This document shows, piece after piece, positions 27,002-35,771 of a stretch of DNA of 38,304 nt. The DNA is taken from positions 1 through 38,304 of the forward strand of contig CAJWDP010000031.1 in assembly GCA_913030835.1 (NCBI GenBank), written 5' to 3'. The notes under the pieces were generated by a model. It worked only from the letters and a program-made list of their open reading frames with translations. It ran no database searches and was not told where the DNA came from. Every line of letters starts with the position of its first letter. Within the stretch, counting starts at the first letter, position 1. The DNA comes from an uncultured Flavobacteriales bacterium (GTDB taxonomy: Bacteria; Bacteroidota; Bacteroidia; Flavobacteriales_D; Parvicellaceae). The position numbers and the translations under genes were made by a program.

Positions 27002-27988
27002 CTATTTTGAAAGTACCGTTGCTAAATCGATCAAGTCTTTACGAATCAACTTGTTGTGCTTCACTGCTTTCAATAAAGGCGTGTAGCTGATCTCATTATC
27101 CTTAACTCCAACCATAAAACCTGTTTTTCCCGCTATCACTCCATGTACAGCTTCAGCTCCCAATCGTGATGCCAAAAGTCTGTCATAAGCACTGGGGCTG
27201 CCACCGCGCTGAACATAGCCTAGTATTGAAACTCTCGTGTCGTACTTGTTGAACTGTTCTTGTATTTTTTTTTCAACTTCCAAAGCGCCTCCAAGATCAT
27301 CCCCTTCCGCTACGATAATAATGCTGCTTTTTTTGTTGTTTCTCCAACCGGTCTTTAATCGATCGATCAGATCATCAATATACGTTGTAGTTTCGGGTAT
27401 TAAAATGGCTTCTGCGCCCACTGCGATACCCGATCTTGCTGCAATAAAACCTGCATCCTTCCCCATCACTTCAATGATGAATAAGCGTTCATGTGCATCC
27501 GCTGTATCACGTATTTTATCAACAGCACTAACCACCGTATTCAAAGCGGTGTCGTAACCAATCGTGTTATCCGTTCCATACAAATCATTATCGATTGTCC
27601 CAGGCAATCCCAGAGTGGGCAATTTCATCTCTTCAACAACGCACTGTGCTCCCATGAATGTTCCGTCACCTCCAATTACAACCAACGCATCAATTCCAGA
27701 ATTACGCATATTCTCATACGCAATTCTACGGTACTTTGCTTCCATGAATCTCATCGCCCTAGCCGACTTAAGAATGGTGCCTCCTCGCTGAATAATGTTG
27801 CTCACATCCTGCGTAGCCAAGGCTGCAAAATCTGCATCAATCAGGCCATCGAATCCTCTATACACACCTGTAACCTCACAACCATGGTCAATTCCCACTC
27901 GGACCACCGCCCGAATACAAGCATTCATGCCCGGAGAATCGCCACCAGAGGTAAGAACCGCAATATTTTTGATCGGATTTGATATCAT
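27002..27988 (-). CDS. pfkA: ATP-dependent 6-phosphofructokinase
   Basis: The 328-residue enzyme phosphorylates fructose 6-phosphate to fructose 1,6-bisphosphate in glycolysis. Motifs are the ATP-binding LTSGGDSPGMNA (12-23), VIGGDGTF (104-111), the catalytic block PGTIDND with D133, and the fructose-6-phosphate-binding segments EVMGKDAGFIA and RVSILGYVQRGGSPSA. Length and order fit bacterial PfkA. An in-frame ATG at 28024 would add 12 residues not seen in the family; I use ATG 27988. The gene lies just upstream of priA. Its promoter is unclear: the nearest -7-like sequence, TACATTTA (28000-27993), would start transcription at the ATG itself. Confidence 0.95.
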   Translation of the reverse strand: MISNPIKNIAVLTSGGDSPGMNACIRAVVRVGIDHGCEVTGVYRGFDGLIDADFAALATQDVSNIIQRGGTILKSARAMRFMEAKYRRIAYENMRNSGIDALVVIGGDGTFMGAQCVVEEMKLPTLGLPGTIDNDLYGTDNTIGYDTALNTVVSAVDKIRDTADAHERLFIIEVMGKDAGFIAARSGIAVGAEAILIPETTTYIDDLIDRLKTGWRNNKKSSIIIVAEGDDLGGALEVEKKIQEQFNKYDTRVSILGYVQRGGSPSAYDRLLASRLGAEAVHGVIAGKTGFMVGVKDNEISYTPLLKAVKHNKLIRKDLIDLATVLSK

Positions 27989-28340
27989 AGTATAAATGTA
28001 GCAACTTCCCTTCGGGAAAAACACAAAACTTATTAGAACTTATGTAAGTATTGTTTGCATTTAATTTATTCCCAAATGTTGCAGTTTGCATTTTCTTTTG
28101 TGTGCTACTAAAATACGGACGGATAGCGCTTCAGCCCACGAAGAATCGTAAAATAGTGGTAAAAGAACACAACAAGTTCGAAACTTCACCTGCTTTTTGA
28201 TTTGAATTCCAAAAGAATGTATCGCGAAAATGACAGTTAAAATCGGTTCATGTTCCCCTTTATATAGTCACAAATTGCTTTGCTATGTCGGTTATTTTTT
28301 ATTACTTGCAACCGTATTTAAAGCGAATAAAAGACCGCTC
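27989..28340. other. Divergent intergenic region, pfkA and lipoprotein gene
   Basis: These 352 bp separate two divergent genes. A small inverted repeat, TTCCC-TTC-GGGAA (28006-28018), lies just upstream of the pfkA start and might act as an operator or a leader hairpin. I found no full TTG/TAnnTTTG promoter for either gene, no tRNA and no other structured RNA. An open frame from 28230 continues into the lipoprotein gene, but it places about 37 non-signal-like residues before the lipobox signal, so I treat 28230-28340 as non-coding. Confidence 0.4.
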
Positions 28341-29243
28341 ATGAAACACCGAATCAAACAAACATTGTTAGTCTCAGTTCTAGTAGCAACAGTACTAGGC
28401 GGTTGCGAACAACCTGAACCGATATCGGATGGTCCTTCAGGGCCGGTGAAAATTCCAGTGGATATCATCGAGAACAGTAAACAGTTTGATCTCAACGGAC
28501 AAATTTTTAGTATCCCTTCACCGGTTCAAACTGCCATGCTTATTAAAGAATCCGGAGCAGATTTCAATGAAGGACTATTGAATCCAAAAGAACAAGCAGA
28601 CGAATACAGTACGATGTTCCAAAAAGCGACCAACTTGGGAGTTTATGGTGCCGATTTAGGATATGCGACGATTTATGAAAACACGAACATCTCTTTAGAT
28701 TACTTAACTCCGGTTAGAAAGTTGGCAAGTGAAGTTGGCGTTGAAAATGCTTTCAACGAGGGCCTTATTGAAAGATTCAGCGCGAATTCAACAAATCAGG
28801 ATTCAATACTAGTGTTTATTTCTGAAGCATATCAATCAGCGGATAATTACTTGAAAAACAACGACAAAAGCTATCAAGCGGGATTGATTCTTGCCGGTGG
28901 TTGGGTTGAAGCCCTGCATTTTTCATGCATTGTTGCAAAAGAAGGTAATGAGGAAGTTAAGTTTAGGATCGGAGAACAGAAAAGCACATTGAAATCGTTG
29001 GTATCCTTGCTCCATAGTTTGGATGTTAATGGAGATGATTTTGAAGAGTTCGTCCTTGGAATGGAAGATCTTTATGCCAGCTTTGATCAGGTTAACTCTT
29101 CGTACAGCTATGTTGAGCCAGAGACATTTCCGGACAAAAAATTAACGGTTATTAATTCAACCAATGAAGTGGACATATCGGATGAAGTGTTGGAAACCAT
29201 TGCAACACAAGTTTCTGATCTAAGAGAATTAATCATCCAATAA
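28341..29243 (+). CDS. Conserved-looking lipoprotein of unknown function
   Basis: From ATG 28341 the product is 300 residues with a classical lipoprotein signal: MKHRIKQTLLVSVLVATVLGGC, Cys22 as the lipidated residue. The mature part is acidic and mostly helical, with no cysteine pairs or catalytic motif I recognise. A linker (EQPEPISDGPSGPVKIP) precedes a domain starting near residue 40. The longer frame from ATG 28230 would bury the lipobox. It is followed 13 bp later by a small secreted protein and then by an ABCG-type transporter on the same strand. I therefore infer an envelope partner of that transporter. Confidence 0.7.
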   Translation: MKHRIKQTLLVSVLVATVLGGCEQPEPISDGPSGPVKIPVDIIENSKQFDLNGQIFSIPSPVQTAMLIKESGADFNEGLLNPKEQADEYSTMFQKATNLGVYGADLGYATIYENTNISLDYLTPVRKLASEVGVENAFNEGLIERFSANSTNQDSILVFISEAYQSADNYLKNNDKSYQAGLILAGGWVEALHFSCIVAKEGNEEVKFRIGEQKSTLKSLVSLLHSLDVNGDDFEEFVLGMEDLYASFDQVNSSYSYVEPETFPDKKLTVINSTNEVDISDEVLETIATQVSDLRELIIQ

Positions 29244-29256
29244 TCAATAGTTGAAG

Positions 29257-29706
29257 ATGAAATTTGCAACAAAAATCATGATCATCGGAACCCTGCTACT
29301 TATAGCAGGTTATTCGCATGCCCAGGTAACATGCGACTCTATTGCCGGAATTGCTGGCAGCTATTTGAACAAAGGAACTGAAAACAGCATTTTTATTTCT
29401 GACGGGCAAGTTTACAGAGCTTTTCTACAAGATGATGAATCTGCTGAATTTAACACTACATTTTTTGGTGGAAGCACATATCGAATAGCAGTATCTGCCG
29501 GGCAACGGGAGGACTATGTCATTTTTGATGTGCTGGATGAACAGGACATGCTATTGTTTTCAAATGCTGATCAAGGCAATGCGCCGTATTGGGACTTCAA
29601 AGTGAAAAATACGGTACAATGTAAGGTGCAAACCAGATTGGATCCCAATAAGAAAAGTTCAGGATGTGCCATTCTGTTAATCGGTTTTGAGAAAAAAACG
29701 TACTGA
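29257..29706 (+). CDS. Small secreted protein of unknown function
   Basis: The 149-residue product begins at ATG 29257 (the in-frame TTG 29251 would add two residues). It has a signal peptide MKFATKIMIIGTLLLIAGYSHAQ. The mature domain of about 126 residues is predicted to be beta-rich, with FISDGQVYRAFLQDDESAEF, FFGGSTYRIAVSAG and DYVIFDVLDEQD. Cysteines near the start (VTCDS) and end (VQCKVQ, SGCAIL) could form disulphides. I do not recognise the family. It lies between a lipoprotein and the TerB-ABCG transporter, with gaps of 13 and 40 bp, so it is probably a secreted partner in the same operon. Confidence 0.65.
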   Translation: MKFATKIMIIGTLLLIAGYSHAQVTCDSIAGIAGSYLNKGTENSIFISDGQVYRAFLQDDESAEFNTTFFGGSTYRIAVSAGQREDYVIFDVLDEQDMLLFSNADQGNAPYWDFKVKNTVQCKVQTRLDPNKKSSGCAILLIGFEKKTY

Positions 29707-29746
29707 TAGCCTACTGAAGAAACTAACCACAAATTCATCGACCTAA

Positions 29747-32700
29747 ATGAGTGAACGAATACTCAAAGCCTTAATGCAACTATTCGCAATCATTGCGAAA
29801 GTCGACATGGAGGAAGTCGAGGGAGGATTTGAGATAAGTGGTGGCGGAAGAGATATTGTACGACTTTTCCTACGACAAGAATTAAATCAGGAATTGGTCA
29901 ACGAATACATTCATCTTTTTGATGAATACCTAACCGTTCACCAAGGAAAATCAAAAAGAAAAGACGGGGGTAAAAAGAGAACATCGGTTAATTCGGTTAA
30001 AGTCCTTAGAATTTGTACCCAAATCAATGAAGAACTTACCCAAAAGCAGAAGCTGATTGTACTGATCCGTATTCTTGAATTCATTTATGCCAACGATGAA
30101 GTAACGGAGCAGGAACTGGAATTCGCAACCACAGTAGCCGAGACATTTAATATATCAAGAGAAGAATTTGCCAGATGTAAAAAGTTTGTAGAGCTGAATG
30201 ATCAGGAATTGGTTGATGATCCGGATTGGCTGTTTATCAATGCGAACAAAGAAGAGAACTTTACGACCGGGCTGCACCTTTGTTCGGAAACCATCGAGGG
30301 CAGAATTGTTATTATCCGTATAGAGTCAGTGAACATCTACTTTATGCGCTATCAAGGAAGTTCTGACCTATATCTGAACGGTCAGGCTCTTCCACCGAAT
30401 CGAAATTTTATTCTAAACCAAGGATCTTCGATTCGAAGCTCAAAAGTAAAACCGATCTATTACAGTGACATCATCAGTCGATTCCTTAGTGACGACTCTA
30501 CCGCAAAGATCAACTTTACAACGGATGGAATTCAATATCACTTTAAGGGTGGAAAAATAGGGCTCCATCCGATAAATTTTTCGGAAGACTCGGGAAAACT
30601 TATCGGTATCATGGGTGGTTCAGGTGCCGGTAAATCGACGTTACTGAATGTACTTAACGGCAACTATACACCAACCATTGGCGCAGTTACTATCAACGGC
30701 GTGGACATTCACAGAGATGGACAACGAATTGAAGGATTAATTGGCTATGTATCTCAGGACGACCTGTTGATCGAGGAACTAACTGTTTTTCAAAATTTGT
30801 TCTTCAATGCTAAATTGTGTTTTGGAAATTTAGGAGACGAAAAGATTTCCACTATGGTTATGGATACCTTGAACGCAATTGGTCTGAGCGAAGCGAAAGA
30901 TCTCAAGGTAGGAAGCCCGTTGGAGAAAACGATTTCCGGAGGTCAGAGAAAACGACTGAATATTGCTTTGGAGCTCATCAGAGAGCCTTCTGTCATGTTT
31001 GTGGATGAACCCACATCGGGTTTGTCATCCAGGGACTCTGAAAACATCATGGATTTGCTTAAAGAGCTTGCACTAAAGGGCAAACTTATATTTGTTGTTA
31101 TCCACCAGCCATCTTCCGACATATTTAAAATGTTTGATACGCTGCTGATTCTGGATCAGGGCGGTTACCCTATTTATAACGGCAATCCCGTCGATGCGGT
31201 AGTCTATTTTAAAAAGCTAGTTAGCCATGTGAATGCTGACGAAAGCGAATGTCATTCATGCGGTAATGTTAATCCCGAACAGATTTTCAACATTATAGAA
31301 TCCAAGGTTGTTGACGAATATGGTAATTTGACTGACAACCGAAAAGTTTCTCCGAAAGAGTGGAACAATCATTATAAAGAGCTAATTGATAATGAACCAT
31401 TAAAAAGTGCTGAATCAAACGAAATTCCCGAAAGTGAATTTAAAGTTCCGAATATGTGGAAACAGGTTCGGGTGTTCTTTAAGCGCGATGTTCTTTCCAA
31501 ATTAACCAATACCCAATACTTACTGATAAATACAATAGAAGCGCCTGCGTTGGCAGCAATTCTGGCGTTCTTCATGAAGTATTTCAACAACAGTGAAATT
31601 GGCGAAGAATACATATTCAGATACAGTGAAAACATTCCCCAATATCTGTTTATATCCGTAATTGTAGCCCTATTCATTGGTCTTACAGTTAGTGCTGAAG
31701 AAATAATTGGAAATCGTAAGATTCTTAAACGTGAAGAGTTTCTAAATCTAAGCCGGGGAAGTTATCTCACTTCCAAAATTTCGATCATGTTCGTCATTTC
31801 GGCTATACAAACCTTACTATTTGTAATTGTTGGAAATGTGATTTTGGAAATAAAAGGAATGATACTACCCTACTGGATCATTATGTTCTCCACTTCTTGT
31901 TTCGCGAATATGCTGGGTCTGAACATCTCCGCAAGCTTCAACAGTGCAAAAGTGATCTATATTCTAATCCCGATATTAATTATCCCACAGCTTCTTTTTA
32001 GTGGTATCATTGTTTCCTTTGACAAACTGAATCCAATGTTCAAATCGGAATCACATGTGCCGTGGATCGGTAATATCATGGCATCCCGATGGGCGTATGA
32101 AGCGTTGGCCGTGTACCAGTTTAAAAACAACGACTACGAACGGGACTACTATTTATATGACAAAGAAATGAAGTTTTCCAATTGGAAGAAGGACCAATGG
32201 GCTCAAGCGATGGAAAACAAAGTAAATTACGTTCACAAATATTACCTGGATTCTGCTGATTCACCAAATGTTCAAGCCGGAATCGATTTAATTTTAAGTG
32301 AATTCAAAAAAGAAAAGAAAAAACTGGATCTGGACAACAGAATTGATTCCAAACCGGAATTTTCATTTTTGACTACGCTTAAAGACGCCCGTTCTTTCAA
32401 CGAAGATATTTACTCTGACCTGCGGGGTTCAATTGTAACCATTGAAGAAATATACAAGTGGCTATTTAATTATTATGAAAATTTGTGCGACAGTATTGCT
32501 GTCAAAGCAAAAACTCCATCAGACGAATTCATGACCGCTCTACAAAATGAAATGGATGCAGGCACAATCACGAAGAAAGAATACCGTCAGCGCAAAAAAG
32601 ATGAAAGAAATCGGCTGAGTGAAATCAATTCGAATCGACAAAAGAAATATACCAACGAAGCATTGGAAAAATTTGTCACGAATGACAACAGTTTCGAATA

Positions 32701-32965
32701 TATTGTAGAAGCTGAAGGAATGTTGATTCAAAAATCCGATCCTATTTATTTAGATCCCTATGACAATTACTTTATGCGCTCGCACTTCTATGCTCCAAGA
32801 AAGAAATTCTTTGGGCAATACATGAGTACATTCGCATTCAATACAATGATGATTTGGTTTATGTCTCTGATGCTGATCATAGCACTCAGGTTTGACATGC
32901 TAAGAAGATTAATTGAAGGATCGGAAAAGGTATTTTCGAAGTTGATTCCGTCTAAGCCAAAGTAA
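29747..32965 (+). CDS. TerB/FHA-like/ABCG-type ABC transporter fusion
   Basis: The 1072-residue protein begins with a helical TerB-like domain (about 80-155, with the acidic turn ANDEVTEQELE), then an FHA-like beta region (about 170-245, DLYLNGQALPPN). An ABCG-class ATPase follows: Walker A GGSGAGKST (290-298), Q337, signature ISGGQ (396-400), Walker B VMFVDE ending at E421, H-loop H453. An ABC-2 membrane domain has helices at about 592-612, 632-650, 676-702, 707-730 and 735-756. A long loop (about 760-1030), which should be periplasmic, precedes a last helix near 1038-1056. A CxxC pair (C502, C505) follows the ATPase. It looks like an exporter with its own regulatory head. The substrate is unknown; the two upstream genes are likely partners. 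Confidence 0.82.
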   Translation: MSERILKALMQLFAIIAKVDMEEVEGGFEISGGGRDIVRLFLRQELNQELVNEYIHLFDEYLTVHQGKSKRKDGGKKRTSVNSVKVLRICTQINEELTQKQKLIVLIRILEFIYANDEVTEQELEFATTVAETFNISREEFARCKKFVELNDQELVDDPDWLFINANKEENFTTGLHLCSETIEGRIVIIRIESVNIYFMRYQGSSDLYLNGQALPPNRNFILNQGSSIRSSKVKPIYYSDIISRFLSDDSTAKINFTTDGIQYHFKGGKIGLHPINFSEDSGKLIGIMGGSGAGKSTLLNVLNGNYTPTIGAVTINGVDIHRDGQRIEGLIGYVSQDDLLIEELTVFQNLFFNAKLCFGNLGDEKISTMVMDTLNAIGLSEAKDLKVGSPLEKTISGGQRKRLNIALELIREPSVMFVDEPTSGLSSRDSENIMDLLKELALKGKLIFVVIHQPSSDIFKMFDTLLILDQGGYPIYNGNPVDAVVYFKKLVSHVNADESECHSCGNVNPEQIFNIIESKVVDEYGNLTDNRKVSPKEWNNHYKELIDNEPLKSAESNEIPESEFKVPNMWKQVRVFFKRDVLSKLTNTQYLLINTIEAPALAAILAFFMKYFNNSEIGEEYIFRYSENIPQYLFISVIVALFIGLTVSAEEIIGNRKILKREEFLNLSRGSYLTSKISIMFVISAIQTLLFVIVGNVILEIKGMILPYWIIMFSTSCFANMLGLNISASFNSAKVIYILIPILIIPQLLFSGIIVSFDKLNPMFKSESHVPWIGNIMASRWAYEALAVYQFKNNDYERDYYLYDKEMKFSNWKKDQWAQAMENKVNYVHKYYLDSADSPNVQAGIDLILSEFKKEKKKLDLDNRIDSKPEFSFLTTLKDARSFNEDIYSDLRGSIVTIEEIYKWLFNYYENLCDSIAVKAKTPSDEFMTALQNEMDAGTITKKEYRQRKKDERNRLSEINSNRQKKYTNEALEKFVTNDNSFEYIVEAEGMLIQKSDPIYLDPYDNYFMRSHFYAPRKKFFGQYMSTFAFNTMMIWFMSLMLIIALRFDMLRRLIEGSEKVFSKLIPSKPK

Positions 32966-33003
32966 AGTATCCTAACGCCCTAGAATAAGCCTTAGGCATC
33001 AGA

Positions 33004-33591
33004 TCAATTGCTCAACACTCCTTCTTCCTTTTTCACTTTAGCGAGTCTTGGAATCTTGACCTTTAACGTGAAAAAAGAATTAAAATCGTCTAGGGCCATA
33101 AAACTGTACTCCAGTTTTTCCCCGGACTTTCGAGCAATATCAATCATACCTAATCCTCCACCTCCTTTCTCTGACATTTTTCCATTACTCAGAATTTCTT
33201 TGTAAAATGTCTTAAGTTGTGCCTGATCGAGTTGGTTCACCTTATCGATCTTACTTTTAAGATCCAATACGTGTTTTGTAAGAATGTGGTTGCCGGTATA
33301 AATGAAATAAAACCCCTCTTGTTTTGAAATCATGAAAATAGCATTCTTATCTGCTAAGCCTGCATTATCCATATACTCCTGCTTATCGGTGTGGTGATAT
33401 AAATTTTGAAGGCATTCAACTAGAACCGCAAAAACCTTTTTTCTCACTTTAGGCACATCCTCTATGAAATCCAATTTCGATTCAACGCTTACCAACATTG
33501 ATGTAAGTAGCTCAGAAGTAAGTTCACCTTTGAACGAAATCATGACATTATGTTCAGTCATTTTTTCGTAAAAATCATAGATATCAATCAT
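33004..33591 (-). CDS. SiaB-family serine protein kinase (GHKL ATPase)
   Basis: The 195-residue protein resembles SiaB, the kinase that phosphorylates the STAS-like protein SiaC in the SiaABCD signalling pathway of Pseudomonas. Visible features are the opening MIDIYDFYEKMTEHNVMISFKG, an N-box-like ECLQNLYHH (E59, N63) and a glycine-rich lid GGGGLGMIDIARKSG (143-157). No siaC, siaA phosphatase or diguanylate cyclase gene is within the window, so its partners are elsewhere or adjacent beyond view. An in-frame start at 33630 is rejected because a strong promoter (33618-33647) lies over and inside that extension. The gene converges on the TerB-ABCG transporter gene with a 38-bp gap. Confidence 0.82.
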   Translation of the reverse strand: MIDIYDFYEKMTEHNVMISFKGELTSELLTSMLVSVESKLDFIEDVPKVRKKVFAVLVECLQNLYHHTDKQEYMDNAGLADKNAIFMISKQEGFYFIYTGNHILTKHVLDLKSKIDKVNQLDQAQLKTFYKEILSNGKMSEKGGGGLGMIDIARKSGEKLEYSFMALDDFNSFFTLKVKIPRLAKVKKEEGVLSN

Positions 33592-33617
33592 GCAGAAATT
33601 TATGGCTAGTTGGTAAA

Positions 33618-33647
33618 CAAAGATAGCCAATGAACAAATGAATTCAA
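33618..33647 (-). promoter_or_regulatory. Promoter of the SiaB-family kinase gene
   Basis: On the minus strand TTG (33647-33645), a 19-bp spacer and TATCTTTG (33625-33618) match the Flavobacteriia consensus exactly. The transcript would start near 33611, about 20 nt before the ATG at 33591. This is one of the two best promoters in the window. Confidence 0.75.
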
Positions 33648-33677
33648 AACATTATTATCTTTCGAAAAAGACGTAAC

Positions 33678-34406
33678 ATGGATTGGTTTTCAGATTGGTT
33701 TGATTCAAAGTATTATCACATTCTCTACACGGATCGGGATAATGCAGAAGCGGAACACTTTATTTCAAACATCTTGGGCTTTCTTAAACCGGAAAAAGAC
33801 CAGCATATACTGGATTTGGCTTGCGGAAAAGGAAGGCATTCAAAGCTATTGAATGATTTGGGGTATCGGGTTACCGGCGTTGACTTATCTGAAAATAGTA
33901 TTATGCAAGCGAACCAATTTTCCAATGACAGGCTAATTTTCGACACCCATGATATGCGCGATGTTTATGCCGAAAATGAATTTGATTTTGTATTTAATCT
34001 ATTTACAAGTTTTGGTTATTTCAATTCGAGTCAAGAAAATCGAAGAGTAGTATGTGCAATCGAAAAACAATTGAAAAACAACGGAATTTTGGTGCTGGAT
34101 TACATGAATGCCGAAAAAGTGATTTCCAACTTAATTGAGGAAGAAAAGAAAACAATCAACGGTATAGATTTTCGCATTCAAAGGGAAATAGTGGGCAACA
34201 ACGTTGTTAAAACGATTGAGTTCCAAGCGGAAGGAAAACAACAAAATTTTCAAGAAAAAGTTGAGCTGCTAGGAAAAACTGACTTCATTAATTTGTTAAA
34301 CGCAACTTCGTTGCGTTTAATTCATACCTTTGGCAGTTATGATTTGCAAGAGTTTGATCCGAGTACTTCTGACCGAATGATTCTCTTAGCGAAAAAAGAA
34401 CAGTGA
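33678..34406 (+). CDS. Class I SAM-dependent methyltransferase
   Basis: This 242-residue protein has a Rossmann-type SAM-binding fold. Motif I is ILDLACGKGRHSKLL (44-58), and the acidic end of strand 2 is D69 in VTGVDLS. Motif IV is FDFVFNLFTSFGYF, and the later LKNNGILVLDYMN matches post-motif III. The substrate cannot be inferred; small molecules are typical of this subgroup. A TATCTTTC box (33656-33663) 14 bases before the ATG is a possible -7 element, although no -33 TTG is seen. The 3' end overlaps the ZIP transporter start as GTGA, suggesting coupled translation. Confidence 0.88.
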   Translation: MDWFSDWFDSKYYHILYTDRDNAEAEHFISNILGFLKPEKDQHILDLACGKGRHSKLLNDLGYRVTGVDLSENSIMQANQFSNDRLIFDTHDMRDVYAENEFDFVFNLFTSFGYFNSSQENRRVVCAIEKQLKNNGILVLDYMNAEKVISNLIEEEKKTINGIDFRIQREIVGNNVVKTIEFQAEGKQQNFQEKVELLGKTDFINLLNATSLRLIHTFGSYDLQEFDPSTSDRMILLAKKEQ

Positions 34407-35200
34407 AAGAAGATCTAATTGCTATCATCCTGCTAACCGTTCCAGTACTATCTCTTGGAGTATTGACAATTTTTTTTCAGGATAAGGTCAAGAAATTCAA
34501 CACCTATTTTTTACATTTTTCAGGAGCCTTTTTGCTTTCCGTCCTGGCTTTGCACATATTTCCGGAAGTATATGCTTCTGCTCATTCCGAAGAGGGTTCT
34601 TTGTCAATTAAAACGCTTGGCCTCTTCGTAATAATAGGGTTTTTCATCCAGGTGTTTCTTGAATTCTTGTCTCAGGGGATCGAGCATGGACATATTCATA
34701 CGCATGGCAAACAAGCATTCCCTATTGGTGTGGTCGTCAGTCTGTGTATTCATGCTTTTATTGAGGGTATGCCAATTGAATTGGTAATTCATCCGGACGA
34801 AGCAGAACATGTTGGATCTGCAATAGGGCATGCCCACCATCATCATCACACAGGGTCCAGCGATTCTTTGCTTTGGGGTGTTTTAGTTCATAAGGTGCCT
34901 GTTGGCGTTACTTTAGCTATGTTACTTATTGCAAACAATGTCAGTAAAACCTTAACTTTTATTTCTTTGTTCATATTTGCATCCATGGCTCCATTAGGGC
35001 TTCTACTTATGCATTATATGGGCCATGGATCATCTCTAGATATCGGAAACACTCTGGAGCTTTCAATGGCAGTAGTTATGGGAATGCTTCTGCATATAGC
35101 CAGTACCATATTGTTCGAAGCTGATGACGGTCATCGTTTCAATTTGAAAAAAGTAGGCATCATGGCGGCCGGAGCGGCATTTGCTTATTTTACATTATAA
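34403..35200 (+). CDS. ZIP-family divalent metal transporter
   Basis: The 265-residue protein has about eight membrane helices and histidine-rich loops typical of ZIP importers of zinc, iron or related metals. H51 is in ALHIFPEVY. The helix 4 metal site is HAFIEGMP (H117, E121). The helix 5 site is HKVPVGVTL (H163), where the usual glutamate after histidine is lysine. Two loops, EHGHIHTHGK (94-103) and GHAHHHHHTG (142-151), could capture metal. Translation begins at GTG 34403, overlapping the methyltransferase stop (GTGA). The 3' end overlaps the convergent MORN-repeat gene by 6 nt. Substrate and import direction are inferred from the family. Confidence 0.85.
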   Translation: MKEDLIAIILLTVPVLSLGVLTIFFQDKVKKFNTYFLHFSGAFLLSVLALHIFPEVYASAHSEEGSLSIKTLGLFVIIGFFIQVFLEFLSQGIEHGHIHTHGKQAFPIGVVVSLCIHAFIEGMPIELVIHPDEAEHVGSAIGHAHHHHHTGSSDSLLWGVLVHKVPVGVTLAMLLIANNVSKTLTFISLFIFASMAPLGLLLMHYMGHGSSLDIGNTLELSMAVVMGMLLHIASTILFEADDGHRFNLKKVGIMAAGAAFAYFTL

Positions 35201-35767
35201 GTCCAGCAGTTCAGCTGAATTGGGATCACCTCGTTTAAGAACTCCATTGAAGTAGGTCCACCCTTCCTTCACTCCCTTGCCAGAAGCATTTTTTATTTTC
35301 CAGGAAAGGTGTCTTTTTCCCTTATAGTATCTACCGATCAGTTTGTTTTCAATATCTATCCAGTACCCATGTTTTACACCATTTTTGAATTTACCTTTCT
35401 TAATGACACCGCCATTATCATTATACACCGTATAATCTCCATGCAACTCACCGTATCCATAAATCAGTGTTTGCCGATATGTTCCTGAAGGGTAATAAAA
35501 AAGAAAAGGACCATTTGGTTTTCCATTAACAAAAGAGCCTTTAAAAGCGACAACTGAGGTGTCTTGAGAAAATACTGCCTTAACGACACCATTTAAAGAG
35601 TCCCGATCTTTGAATTCTACAGCATATACAACACTATCCCCATTAGGAAAGACTACATTGAGCGAATCCTGAGCTTGTATTGCACAGTTTAGCGACAAGA
35701 AAAGAAGTGCAGTAAACGATATCTTAAGCAAAATACTAGAGTACAAACCAATCCAACAACGGTGCAT
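35195..35767 (-). CDS. Secreted MORN-repeat protein
   Basis: From ATG 35767 the product is 190 residues with a signal peptide (hydrophobic core ISFTALLFLSLNC, probable cleavage after AIQAQ). Repeats of the MORN type follow: GSFVNGKPNGPFLFYYPSG, YGELHGDYTVYNDNG, GKFKNGVKHGYWID and IGRYYKGKRHLSWK. The last unit is KEGWTYFNGVLKRGD. Such proteins are frequent in Bacteroidota and often unassigned; membrane or surface contact is possible. The longer frame from 35809 would overlap the upstream glycosyltransferase gene by 38 nt, so I use 35767, which leaves a 4-bp gap and suggests an operon with it. Confidence 0.78.
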   Translation of the reverse strand: MHRCWIGLYSSILLKISFTALLFLSLNCAIQAQDSLNVVFPNGDSVVYAVEFKDRDSLNGVVKAVFSQDTSVVAFKGSFVNGKPNGPFLFYYPSGTYRQTLIYGYGELHGDYTVYNDNGGVIKKGKFKNGVKHGYWIDIENKLIGRYYKGKRHLSWKIKNASGKGVKEGWTYFNGVLKRGDPNSAELLDL

Positions 35768-35771
35768 AGTA

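Noticed and set aside
28230-28340. Longer start of the lipoprotein gene
   Set aside because: It would place 37 residues before the lipobox signal peptide, leaving Cys22 unprocessed.
32971-32996. CCTAA/TTAGG inverted repeat between convergent genes as bidirectional terminator
   Set aside because: The 5-bp stem has a 16-base loop and there is no T-run on either strand.
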